Source: Flectonema sp. DT1601
Taxonomy: Eukaryota; Euglenozoa; Diplonemea; Diplonemida; Diplonemidae
DNA length: 64,000 bases
Reading direction: 5' to 3'
Assembly: GCA_964019425.1 (NCBI GenBank)
Contig: OZ025802.1
Span: 682,001-746,000, forward strand
The translations under genes and the position numbers were made by a program. Every line of letters starts with the position of its first letter. Within the stretch, counting starts at the first letter, position 1. Shown piece after piece: positions 41,792-52,216 of the stretch. The notes under the pieces were generated by a model. That model did not search any database and had not been told where the DNA came from. It saw nothing but the letters and a program-made list of their open reading frames with translations.

Positions 41792-42442
41792 CTACTGGAA
41801 GATCTTGTACAGCGGCATCTTCGGTGTGGCGTAGTAGGCCTTCACAACTGGAATGCTGGCAATCTTCTTCTTGTGGGCCATGATGTTCTTGAAACCGTCC
41901 AGACAGGTGGCCGGCACTCCCTCCATTGATCTCAACGGCTGCACAAAAGCGAACGCAGCGACGTCAGCCATAGTCAGGTGGTCGCCCACTGCGTATCCGC
42001 TCTTCGATTTCCCAAACTTTGCGTCCAACACCTTCAGCCACTTGTGTGAGTCGCCTCCCTCGGACACTGCCTTCGAGCGGACAGCATCCCTCTCAGCTCC
42101 CTCCGGCATCTTGTAAGAAGCAGAGATTGGTGCGAACATGTCTCCCAGCATGTCAACGAACTCGTCGACCTCCAGAGACAGAAGAGCGTCCTCCGGGTAC
42201 AGCGCCCGTCCCTCGAACTTCGAAATCTTCGACACGTACCTCAACTGTGCCAAGCTCTGTCCGAACACCTTGCCTCCGACATGCAAAAGTGGAAGCTGCT
42301 TTGGAGCCACCTCCGCCTTCATCTTTCCCCACTCCTCTCCAGCCAGTCTCTGGTCTTCGAACTTGATCCCTCCCAGGGTGAGCGCAAGTCTCATCGACTC
42401 AGCACGTCCCGGAATCGGAAAGTAGACAACCTTGATGGACAT
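41792..42442 (-). CDS. Sigma-like glutathione S-transferase, copy 3
   Basis: 216 residues, protein identical to copy 1. The match to copy 1 extends through about 110 bases of leader to about 42555, beyond which the upstream DNA is unique and contains GCGTAAGCGTAAGGAGTCGGAG. See copy 1 for domains. Confidence 0.93.
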   Translation of the reverse strand: MSIKVVYFPIPGRAESMRLALTLGGIKFEDQRLAGEEWGKMKAEVAPKQLPLLHVGGKVFGQSLAQLRYVSKISKFEGRALYPEDALLSLEVDEFVDMLGDMFAPISASYKMPEGAERDAVRSKAVSEGGDSHKWLKVLDAKFGKSKSGYAVGDHLTMADVAAFAFVQPLRSMEGVPATCLDGFKNIMAHKKKIASIPVVKAYYATPKMPLYKIFQ

Positions 42443-42894
42443 TGTTTGGTGTGAAGGTGTGGGTTCTTAGATGAAGTCACTGAGATGAGAGGGGGAAACA
42501 TGAGGGGAATAAGAAACAACAACACCGACAAGATAAAACCAAAAGAGAGCAAGCGTAAGCGTAAGGAGTCGGAGACGGTACTATACGAATCTTCCATGTC
42601 AGCAGGACTAACTAAATTGATTGATGTCTACATAACTGAATACCTGTTACAGATAATAAGGTGATTAGAATCGAACTTAAGAACTACTATTTTATTGATT
42701 GTTTTTAACTTTTTTTTTTTTTTTGGTCTTTTTTTTTTCCTTATTGGGCCCACCCCACACTTTCGCTTTTTTTTATTCATGCCTAGTTGTTGTTGCCGAG
42801 TACTCTGTGTTACACGGAGTAGCTGAATGAAAAAAATGCAGGGCGGTGATCGTGCAGCATATCGTAGAAAATTAAATGATTAACTGTTGGGCAT
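42443..42894 (-). promoter_or_regulatory. Spacer upstream of GST copy 3
   Basis: Shared leader up to about 42555, then unique AT-rich DNA with T runs near 42711-42740, ending at the eS8 copy 4 stop codon. Confidence 0.4.
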
Positions 42895-43518
42895 CTACTG
42901 CTTCTTGGACTTCTTCTTGTCGGTCTTTCTCTGGTAGAAGGCCAATTCAGCACCCTCGAGAACGTATCCGTCACAACGTCCAACCTGTCCTGGACGGGAG
43001 CTAACCTTCGCCAAAACCTTTCCGGACTTGAACTGGTCTGAGAGAGACTTGTCAATCTTTCTTCCGACGATACGGGAAGCCCATCTTCTCTTTCTGGACT
43101 CAGTGAGCTCATCCTCCTTGAACACCTTGTCGGTGGCTCTCTTCTTTCCAAGAAGAACTCCGTAGTGTTTGTAGTACCACTGTCTGAATGGACCAGATTC
43201 GATGGTTACGATGGCTCCCTTTACGAGGGTCTTGGTTCTGATCATTTCGTTGCTGGTGGCGTTGTAAACGACGTCCAAAACACGGCACTTTCTGGTGCAT
43301 GATTCGGTTCCCCATGCGAAGTTTCCGGTGTCAAGACGAAGGGCACGGAACTTCAAGTTTCCTCCTCTGGCACGGACCTGTCTAACACGGACATCACCGT
43401 GGGTCAACTTGGTTTGTGCTGGAAGACGTCCCAACTCGTACTTTCTCTTCTTGCAGTGGATCTTACGCTTTCCACCAGTCACACGACGCTTGTGAAGTCT
43501 GCTGCGAGTGATACCCAT
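42895..43518 (-). CDS. RPS8: 40S ribosomal protein eS8, copy 4
   Basis: Protein identical to the other three. It has at least one private silent change (GGAAGACG against GGGAGACG near codon 35). Its leader is unique: a CCTTTCAG acceptor lies 17 bases before the ATG. It is the copy furthest upstream in the array and may be the original locus. Confidence 0.97.
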   Translation of the reverse strand: MGITRSRLHKRRVTGGKRKIHCKKRKYELGRLPAQTKLTHGDVRVRQVRARGGNLKFRALRLDTGNFAWGTESCTRKCRVLDVVYNATSNEMIRTKTLVKGAIVTIESGPFRQWYYKHYGVLLGKKRATDKVFKEDELTESRKRRWASRIVGRKIDKSLSDQFKSGKVLAKVSSRPGQVGRCDGYVLEGAELAFYQRKTDKKKSKKQ

Positions 43519-43796
43519 TTTGTTGAGTTATTCTGAAAGGCGAAATACAATTCGAAACAAATTAAACTACTGTTGTTGACAAATACAACAGACATGACTG
43601 TCAGCCACAACAATAACAAACAACAAGTACAACAACCTGGAAAGGCTGGCTAAGGAAACAGCGACAAGGGCGAAACATAAAAAGTTGTTACCACTCGATA
43701 AATTGTATTTTAACATGTGTAAATGAGACATGAATATGACAGTAAAGTAAACACCTATCCTTGTTGAGACCTTTTAGTGTAAAAGAACTCATCTGA

Positions 43797-44408
43797 TCAA
43801 TCCCAATAGATCCTTTTATTAGTAGGGATGTGCCATCCCAGAATAGCACCACCTTCAGTCCCACTGTGAAGAGAATACATCTGCAAGACTGTTCTTAACC
43901 ATAAATAAATAGGAACAAGTACAGGACATAGTTCTGTTATATTTTGAACACTCAAATAATTTGATAAATTAGATTTGTGACGAGGAACCCAACAATCGAG
44001 TGACGTTCTCAAATGACAACACCTGTTGAATATTTCAGGAGTTAACTCAGAGAGCACGTATTGAGAAAAAGTTGTAATCAAGTGGTCGACAGGCTGTCTA
44101 AACATAGATCTAAACCTCGCCCAATAATTATTACTATTTCCAATTCCCAATATGAGTGACGTTATTTCAGCTACGATCGTCGTAATTTTGTTTGATTTTA
44201 TAAAACCACCTCGAGATTCAAATTCGCACAGCGATAAAATCGCATCTCTGGAAATCAATTTCTTTAACATATCATACGAAGCTGTGATGCTTGCTACTCT
44301 TGAGTCGTACGGTTCTTTTAAGTCTTCTACAAAAGGTTGTGCAATATCATAAACTTCTGAGTTTGTGAGGGCCAGTTTTTGTGCAGAATACACGCTGCTG
44401 TATGACAT
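43797..44408 (-). CDS. Unrecognised ORF, 203 residues, possibly the 3' part of the upstream gene
   Basis: An open frame of 203 residues, mainly helical (DMLKKLISRDAILSLCEFESRGG; IFNRCCHLRTSLDCW), with no motif I recognise. Only 37 bases separate its ATG from the stop of the PDZ/B-box gene on the same strand. An acceptor-like AACACAG lies 18 bases before the ATG and the frame is open across it. It could be an independent gene with a very short leader, or a last exon of the upstream gene. No GTATGT donor is present near that gene's end, so I keep it separate at moderate confidence. Confidence 0.5.
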   Translation of the reverse strand: MSYSSVYSAQKLALTNSEVYDIAQPFVEDLKEPYDSRVASITASYDMLKKLISRDAILSLCEFESRGGFIKSNKITTIVAEITSLILGIGNSNNYWARFRSMFRQPVDHLITTFSQYVLSELTPEIFNRCCHLRTSLDCWVPRHKSNLSNYLSVQNITELCPVLVPIYLWLRTVLQMYSLHSGTEGGAILGWHIPTNKRIYWD

Positions 44409-44445
44409 TATAGTGTGGATTGCTGTGTTATTTTTTTTTTTTTTT

Positions 44446-47400
44446 TTAATTTTTCCAATTTAGATAATGGGGAGGGAGAGAAGAGGGAAAAAAAAGTACA
44501 TAAAAAAACAGACCGTTCTTAAGAACTTTGTGTTTTCCGTATGTTTTTTCTTCCATCGGACGAAGTGGTATGTGAATGATATCCGGTATATTGTGCCAAA
44601 TACCACTAATGTCGATTATGTGACGTATTTTACCCAACGTCGTCAAAAACACTTCAACAGAATGTTCATCGCCTTCAACAGGCATTGGAAGCGATACTTT
44701 TTTAAACGGTATGACACCATCCTTACCATCAACCTCTCTCAAATTGTAAAAACATAATTGTAGTTGTAAGGGATTGAATGATATCTGTCTATACGTATAC
44801 ACTACTTCGTTAATGGTAATTTTATTTGAAAATAATTTTATAACAGAACCAGCTCTGATTACACTAATCGGCATAGTTGGATAATGATAAACAGCTTCGT
44901 TGGAATAGATATTCTCAACTGGTGATGTGATATATTTCACTCCCGGCATATCTTCGGCACTCAGAATAGTCATTTCTAAATGATATGCTAGGATCCCCGA
45001 TTCCACCCTTGCTTGTGTCGTTGGTCTCTTGTTCATATAATCTGGTATTTTACTACATAATACTTCTCTAATGGTTTGACCATGTATAAAGGCTGAAGGT
45101 GATGTCAAGGAAGAAAAGAAATCCTCAACGACGACTTTAAAAGTCTCCCAATCAATCTGTTCACTTGAGACAGAAGATTGTAGTCTGAGTTGAATGTGTG
45201 ATATGTGTTTTAGAACACTTGATTGTCGTCTTTTTTTTCCAGTTCTTTTTGTTGATTTGGGTGAGCTTCTTCTTCTAAGCGTCCGTCGCTGTGGACTGCT
45301 GTCTCTCGAAAGATCAACATTAGAAACACGTTTCTTACTTTGTCTGACTGAAACAATTGAGACGCTTCTGGTACTCTTTGACGCTCTTCTGACTTCTTCT
45401 TCTTCTTGGTGTTGAAGGTTGGGATCGAAATCTGGAAAATTAGAAAACCAATTTAACACAACACCCGCTTCAATCCCTAATTCAGAATCACCTCCAAGTT
45501 GACAACACAATCTGGTGTATTGTAATTGTGTCAGAGGTGGGGCCATTTGTGAAATTAAAAACTCATTCAACTCGGTCATTCCCACCAACTGCTCGACTAT
45601 TGGATCTGGTACTGCTTCTCTGCTTTTTCGAGGTTGAGAGAGACCCCTCCAGGGAATTGATCCCGTGTAGTTACTGAAATCTTTGTATGAAATGGGAGCC
45701 AGTGTTGCTGACTTTGATACAGACTTCTTTTTTCTAACCCGAGATTCCTGACGAGATCGATAAACCGCAAACTGCTGTCTTGCCAGCTGACTAACCAAAT
45801 CAGAAGAAGGAAGAGACGACGTCAGATGCTGAGATAATTCAAGTGCAGCAGTCGCTACTGGTTGTAACACTGTTAGAAGACGAATACTATCAGTTATACT
45901 GTCACTCCAACGTGTTATTACTGATATTAAGTAGTTGTTAAAGGATTCCCTCGGAGATCTAACAGTTGGTGTGAGTGAACGTTGATGATCATGGTTCGTT
46001 ATTACTTCTGATCTGCCAATCGAATTCGCCAAGTCAAGTGAAATACTTGGAAGAAATTGTTTTAATAAACAAACGATTAAAGACAGTTCTTTTATTGTAT
46101 TATAACCATGCCATCCAGGAAAATCTTTATCCAACGGACATAATTTTTCCCAAAAAGCATCAACCACAACGATCGCTTCAGGATATGCGCACAACATAGC
46201 ACAGGCATCGATTTCTTTTTGTCTCATGTGAGAAGCAGCCATCTGGTACTCAAGGTTACTTATATAAACACTGGATATAATTCCAGTTTTTTGAGACGTG
46301 TCTATACGCTCTGCTATGATTCGACAAAAATCGAAAATCTCACTACTATTTCTACAACGCCAGATGTTTAATACTAAACTGTCAAGGCAAACAGGTAGAG
46401 ATCGGTTTTTGAGAAGGGGTTCGTATGAGTCAATCATTTTTTTTAAGAAAACCATTGATCGGGTTTCACTGCAAACCATTAACCAACTGTGAGGTACGTC
46501 TACGGGTAGGTTTTCAGTTAAATTGCTCACTAACGAATACATTTTTGTAAAAATATTTATTTTTTTTTCACTTGATGGACCACCAGGTGAGACCACATCG
46601 CGAACATCATCTTCAACAGTTTTTATAATCGGAGCATACTTGTGAATTAGATTTCCTCTAACTGGGTGTGCAGCATCACAACAGTTCTTACACTGCTGAG
46701 TCTTGCACTCCGAACAAGCATACATAGCTAACTGCTGCTTACATATTTCACACATTCCTAAAAGTCTCGATGAGGCCTCACATTCAATAATAATTCCGCC
46801 ATCAGCATCTTCCGTCGAGACCCAACCTGCTGTTGGAGACTTCAGTCGTGCGCGTCGACCTCTCGTTTGGATGACTTCAATTAGTGAACCTGATATAGAT
46901 TAGGTTGGTAATGTAGATTAGTTAGTATTAATAATTATCAGTCAATCAAAAAAAAGGCAAAATTTCGTAGCGACCAAGGTAACATGGTGGAAGACAAACC
47001 ACCACACAGGCCAAGGATCAGCGTAAACGTAAAGTTAGCAAAGAAGATAACCGAACAGGTTAGAACAGAAGCACACACCAAAAGTCAACCGATACAGGTT
47101 GGATGGAGACGTGGCTTGCGACTAAGGTCAGTTGGTGGAAGACAAACCACCACAAAGTTAGCATAGAAGATAACCGAACAGGTTAGAACAGAAGCATCAC
47201 ACGGAGACATGGCTGGAAGGTCAATCATCACACAGGCCAGTCAAAAGATAAACTCCAACCGAAAGGTAGACGTGGCTGGAGGACAATTATCAGAAGATGA
47301 GTAAAGCTTTGACTGAAATATAAATTGTACATACCAGTTGCTATTATTGATATCACCCTACTGTGGATTCTTTCTTTAATCCTAACCCTGGCACCAGCAG

Positions 47401-48010
47401 TACCAACAACCCTCCACACTTGAGGTGTAGTAGTTGGTCGATGAGCATCTAGTATTCGTTTAAATCCAAAAACACATTCACCTGAGGGAGGAACAAGTTT
47501 TCTAACATCATCAATACACAATGCAGGTTTATTATTAATATGAATAAGTTGATCACCCATGTGAGATGGAAGCTCTGAATTGAATGCTGGAGTGTCCTCA
47601 TCAACACTAATGAGAGTCATCGATTCGTCTAAATGAAACCCAACAGACTTATTTAAAATAATACCAGAAACAGTTACATTAATAGGTAGTGGGGGTAGAG
47701 TTGCTGCAAAGACTTGTTCTGCTTCTATTTCCAAGAGTACGTCGTTACTAAGAAATGAAATTGTTTTTACTATTCTCTGACTTGAAACAATCAGATCATC
47801 AGACAAGACGTCGTTCAGTTCTTCTGCGAAAAGTGTGATTCGTATTTTCGATTCATTCTTTTTGACTGATGAACCTCTCACTAAAGTGATTTCTTGACCA
47901 GCTTTCAAATCTACTTCAGCAACACTCCCACCAGGTATTCGATTAAACCGCAGCTTTGCATTTGTTAATACTCTCTTCAGCTGTGCACTAACAATGCCAA
48001 CCCGAATCAT
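44446..48010 (-). CDS. PDZ, GWVS-type SH3-like and B-box zinc-finger multidomain protein (two exons)
   Basis: Exon 1 is 47335-48010, exon 2 is 44446-46889, total 1039 residues. Residues about 110-185 form a PDZ domain (GIILNKSVGFHLDESMTLISVDEDTPAFNS, HMGDQLIHINNKPA). Then comes an SH3-like unit of the type RVRIKERIHSRVI ... GSLIEVIQTRGRRARLKSP ... GWVSTEDADG, which is complete only after splicing, since the intron falls between IIATG and SLIEV. A B-box zinc finger follows at about 270-310 (CEICKQQLAMYACSECKTQQCKNCC). The remaining 700 residues are unrecognised, with a basic Arg/Ser-rich linker (SKKRVSN ... RRRSSPKS) near the middle. Likely a cytoplasmic scaffold. It lies beside two cation-channel genes. 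Confidence 0.8.
46890..47334 (-). other. Spliceosomal intron (445 bp) containing imperfect repeats
   Basis: Opens GTATGTAC and closes ATATCAG, phase 1. It is the longest intron found here. It joins the two halves of the SH3-like domain in frame (G split as G|GT). Confidence 0.85.
46965..47290. repeat. Imperfect tandem repeats inside the intron
   Basis: TGGTGGAAGACAAACCACCA occurs at about 46985 and 47133 and forms a six-pair hairpin (TGGTGG with CCACCA). A second block, AGAAGATAACCGAACAGGTT extended by AGAACAGAAGCA, occurs at about 47041 and 47165. Fragments such as GACGTGGCT, GACATGGCTGGAAGG and CACACAGGCCA recur further on. The composition is less AT-rich than the surroundings. Confidence 0.75.
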
Positions 48011-48288
48011 GTTAATGGAGGGGTTTACCCCCCTCTCTCTCTCTGGGTTTGTTGTTTACCTTGTCAGTAAGAAATTACGTAATTACAATTGAGATTGTTA
48101 AAACGACACAACTGTTGACAGAATGCTATTTTTTTTAATATTAAATCGACTCGTTAAAGGTTAAACCTAATTGCCTTAGCATCAAAAGCTTACCAGGTTG
48201 TCCCCTTACAATGGAATAAAACAAAAGTATTAAGAAGTCGATATAACAACGTTAGTGGACTCAGTTTTCTTAGGATGGTTGTAGCAGT

Positions 48289-48328
48289 GATGTAGTCACT
48301 ACATCCTTGAGATCCTGATCCCTAATGT
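48289..48328. repeat. Palindrome plus 15-mer shared with the 31.4-kb hairpin locus
   Basis: An 8-bp-arm palindrome with a one-base centre, then CCTGATCCCTAATGT at 48314-48328, identical to 31464-31478. In both places the 15-mer follows a hairpin by about 5-9 bases. Confidence 0.55.
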
Positions 48329-48803
48329 AATTAAACAAAAGGGGAAATCAGAATTTATGTCAAAAAACCAAGTATTTTGTGTTTTTTTTTTTTTATTCAG
48401 GAGAAATTATAAATAAGTTGACAACGTCTGTCAGAGGCCTTTTCGTAAAGAGCTCCTCAGTAATGGGGGGGGTGTGCCAACAAATCCAAAATTTAATTTT
48501 GCTCTTTATTATAAATATGTCACTTAATACACAGAAAGAAAACACACTGAAAGGTAAAGTCGTCCTCTCTGTTCTTTTTTTTTATTTTTTTTTTTTTCAG
48601 TTCGGAACATCGATAAAAAGGAAACAACCTAATATAAAATAAAAAGACAACAGCACATTATACGCACCAATATATTGGTAATCATCATACAGACCAAGTG
48701 ACAAGGTTAGGTTTAAAGAAAACAAATCAAACAAATTTAACGAACCTGGTTAGCTAAAAAGCTCTCAGGGAGAGAGAAAAAACAAAAAAACAAAAAACAA
48801 AAC

Positions 48804-48927
48804 TATTCAGATTAGCCTTATATTTCGTTGAACGCCAAACAGAATCCTTGTCGCAGGAAATGAGACCATGACTATAAGAAAATATCGGCTTTTAATCTGA
48901 ACAGTTTCTTCTCCGACTACGTCGGTA
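48804..48927. repeat. Dispersed hairpin element, copy A
   Basis: Starts TATTCAGATTAGCCTTATATT, ends CTCCGAC-TAC-GTCGG. TTCAGATTA near the start pairs with TAATCTGAA near the end, closing the element, and GCC/GGC extend the stem. An A-rich tail follows. Copies B (59798-59927) and C (60581-60691) share the 3' half at high identity. Confidence 0.65.
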
Positions 48928-49495
48928 TAAACAAATATAAATAAAAAAAAAAAAAAAAAAAAGGTTTTTTTTTGCACTTCACAAATAATAAAATATTTGG
49001 CACATACGTAAACCACGTTAGCTTTCTCAGGTTGAGATAAGACAGAACTAAGTCAGTCACGGTTTCGTGCACAAACAGTTTTCGCAAAAAGTCATTTTTA
49101 AAACTCTGACGGGTAAAAGTCGACAAAAGTAACGAAGTTAACTAAACAAGAATCTGATTGTATACAAAAAAAAAAAAAAAAAAAAATTCTAAGTTGGCCA
49201 AAACTAATATATGCTTGTAAGCACACATAGTTAATATTTTCGAGCACAACCGCAACCGAATTGGGGGGGTCTTCGTGCTGCCAACAGCAGAATGATGCAA
49301 GTAATGAAGAATAATTAGTAAATCACACCAGGGAGAGAGAAAGGATAATTATTTGGATGGTTAAAATAAAAAAAAAAAAAAATACCACCCATAAAAACAG
49401 CAACCCAGAGGGGTAGGTTTATTTATTAGTTCGGTAATAATATTTAAAAAAAAAGAAAGTTCTAAATTCTGAGACAGACGGTTGATATGACATAT

Positions 49496-52216
49496 TTAAA
49501 CCGAAAAAGCCTCCCGCAGACGATCACGGGAATCCATTTCTCGATCGAGGAGGGGTTCTTTTCCTTTCTCAGAAAACCACAGAGACCCATCACGGTGACT
49601 ACCTGACGAAGTAGCTGATCCACCAGTTCCATGTGATTGCCAGGAGTTAGGAGTCTGAGCTCGATAAGCGTTATTTTTACGTTTCTGTCGTTTACTTGTA
49701 TTCCGATATTTCAAACCAGATTTATGGCCTTGATAAAACGGAAGCGGAGGCTGATCCTCAGGACGAGTAGAAATACTATCCGTCCTCTCTATTACAAAAG
49801 GTTGATCAACTATGTCACGGACGGCATTTCCATTTTCAATCGGATCGATTGTTGGAGTCTTAACGAGTTCATCTGTGGCTTGATCACTCTTTTCTTCATT
49901 CTTTTTATCAATAAAATATTCAAATGGGACAGTTCTCAATATTTGTAAAGCCTCCGTCATTCGATGAGTCATTTTATGACAATACCTTTGAGAGATGTTT
50001 AACATTGCTGCACTTTTCTCATCAACGGCAACAACCTTACTAATTCTACAGTACAAGACTTCTAGCTCTCCCGGAGTGAGAATTGTCGAGAGCGCTTCAG
50101 AAACCTCAGTCCAAGTAATATAAGTATCATTGTATGCTACTACAGCATCACTTAGAGACGGATGACCCCCAGTCATCAACTCAATTTTTCTATGAGCCAA
50201 TATTTTTATACAATCCGTTATTTCTGTAAAATTCCTTCTCAAACCAGCTGACCTCATAACCGATTGACTTTCATTTGTTAACGCACCCTTTAGTCTTAGA
50301 TACCCTTTACTAAATCCTTTCGTCACTACTTCATATAATGACCTGTGGGCACCAGATGCGGCCTTTCTGTAAAAAGCTTGTTGCTGAACGACTAAAATAA
50401 ACGCGTTTGACAATGCGGCGATAACCATGTTCAAGAGGACAATGTAAGATAACAGGAAATAAGAAAGCATGTAGATAGGCGATGCTACTGGATGCATTTT
50501 GAACAAATCATTCCAAGTACCTCCTACGATTTCACCAGCGAATAATATTTGAAGTAAATACGAGCATGACGTTCCAAAAGAAGCGAATTCTTTAATTTCC
50601 CAAGCGTACAACATCGTTCCTCCAACAGCATATGCGCTGAGCACAATCATAAAGATAATGAACATACCTGCTAAGTCACCTGCTGCTGTTCTGACTGTTT
50701 CTGATAATACACAAAGTCTTTGATTGTACTGAAGGTATTTAAAAACACGAAGATAACTGAGAACGATAACACAAGCAGTCCATGCCCATGATGACCTCCA
50801 AGCTTCACTATATTCAACAAGAGTTTGAAACATCAGTGAAACACTATCTCCATTAGAATCATAAAAACCACTCGCTGTTATATCTTTACTACGTATCCAA
50901 AGATCTACTCTATGGTAACAAGTCACAACATGAGATGCAATGTGGACTAATTCGAATATTTCCCACAAACCAACTGGAGCATGACCTGGTACTCTCATCC
51001 ACGTAAAGTTATCCCTAACAGTCCTAATAGAACTCCATAGTAGTGACGGAGTTATAATACAGAGATGGATTAGATCCAATGCGAAGATAGTTTTCTCGCT
51101 CGCTGAATCCAATGTCATTATTGGAAATGGTCTCGACTGATAACCAGTCAGTAGTCTTCCAGTGTGAAAGAACTCAATATAAGCCGTGTTGCTAACGTAT
51201 GTTCCGGTACTTGGGTTTAAAAAAACACCATCTAGGGTTATTAGTCTCGTCTCTGGTGAAATCCAGATTCCAGTTCTTAGCGCAGTGAGATTCGCGCTGA
51301 TTTCTTCTAATTTACTTGAGAGAGGTAATCTTATACTCGATTGCTTGGAAGGTTCGAAATAATGAACAGTTGTAGTCACACCTGCTCCGAGATGCTTTAT
51401 CCCCCTCTCATCATCAGAGAGGAATTGTTTATTTGATCCGAAGGCTACTTCTGCAGCATCTGCATTTGAATATCTGGTGTTTTGTTTGTTATTTTATTAA
51501 AGTGATTGCAATAACATAAAAAAAACAAGGACTCCGCGTAATTTTTTCACAAAAAAAACGCAATGTAAAAAACAACGTGAACAGGAAAGTTGTCAGAAAA
51601 CCCTAAAAAACACATACCGACGAGGACATGATTTCGGAAGCTTTATTCTTAGCTCAGGTGCTATGGCTTGTAATCCAGAACTGCCAGTACAGTTTTTTTC
51701 ATGAACTCTCCATTGTCTCAGAAGTAAGAATCCAAGAGCGATATTATGCCTGCCAGTGCTGGACGCTACGCATGCTCCGGCATCTCTTGAACATGGAAAA
51801 GGACAATTAGTCGTATTATGGATCCTGCAAACTTCATCAGCAGTGCTGTTGGTACCAGAATCAACCCAAATACTACTTAGAGATGAGTATAACCAAGTCC
51901 ATACTTGGTCTGGGTCTTTAATTAGCTTTAAGTCTTCACGGTGAAATACATCGCTGACAGCGAAGTTCTTATCAGCGGTTTCGTTGTACCAAGCGTCACC
52001 TAAACCTGTTAGTCCTACTAGTAAGGTTAATACTGTTAAGAAACAAACATAGAATGGTAGCCTTCGATAGTGTTTTGTCTTCTCCATGTCTCTCAGTAAG
52101 AATAATAATAATTGACTGACAGACATTTCTCTTTCAGTCACTTGTTCTTGCATCCTCCGATCTGCTGAACTTGCGCTGCGGATACTAATGATGTCATCTG
52201 TGAGTTTATCTTCCAT
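49496..52216 (-). CDS. Polycystin-2-like (TRPP) cation channel, two exons
   Basis: Exon 1 is 51618-52216, exon 2 is 49496-51473, total 858 residues. A first transmembrane helix lies at about 53-73. A large extracellular polycystin (TOP) domain follows and is split by the intron: LPKSCPR-RYSNADAAEVAF joins it, then TGIWISPETRLITLDGVFLNPSTGTYV and YIEFFHTGRLLTGYQSRPF, which match the PKD2 pattern. Helices S2-S6 follow, with LRVFKYLQYNQRLCVLSETV as the typical post-S4 segment, a pore near FAGEIVGGTWNDL and S6 FLLSYIVLLNMVIAALSNAF. The C-terminal 270 residues are helical and charged. Such channels conduct Ca2+ and other cations in cilia and ER. A possible 138-bp leader intron lies at 52259-52396. 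Confidence 0.9.
51474..51617 (-). other. Spliceosomal intron (144 bp) of the polycystin gene
   Basis: Opens GTATGTG and closes ACACCAG; AAATAACAAAC about 14 bases before the acceptor resembles the candidate branch site of the Nopp140 intron. Exons join in phase 2 and restore the polycystin domain. Confidence 0.88.

Larger units (their letters stand above)
48011..49495. other. Gene-free stretch, 1.5 kb, with dispersed element and palindrome
   Basis: Contains a palindrome GATGTAGT-C-ACTACATC (48289-48305) followed by a 15-mer shared with 31464-31478, and one copy of the dispersed element (48804-48927). A runs occur at 48943-48962, 49165-49184 and 49368-49382. No credible gene. Confidence 0.5.

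Noticed and set aside
46755-47335. Two separate genes at 44446-46755 and 47228-48010
   Set aside because: Consensus splice sites in matching phase join them and complete one SH3-like domain.
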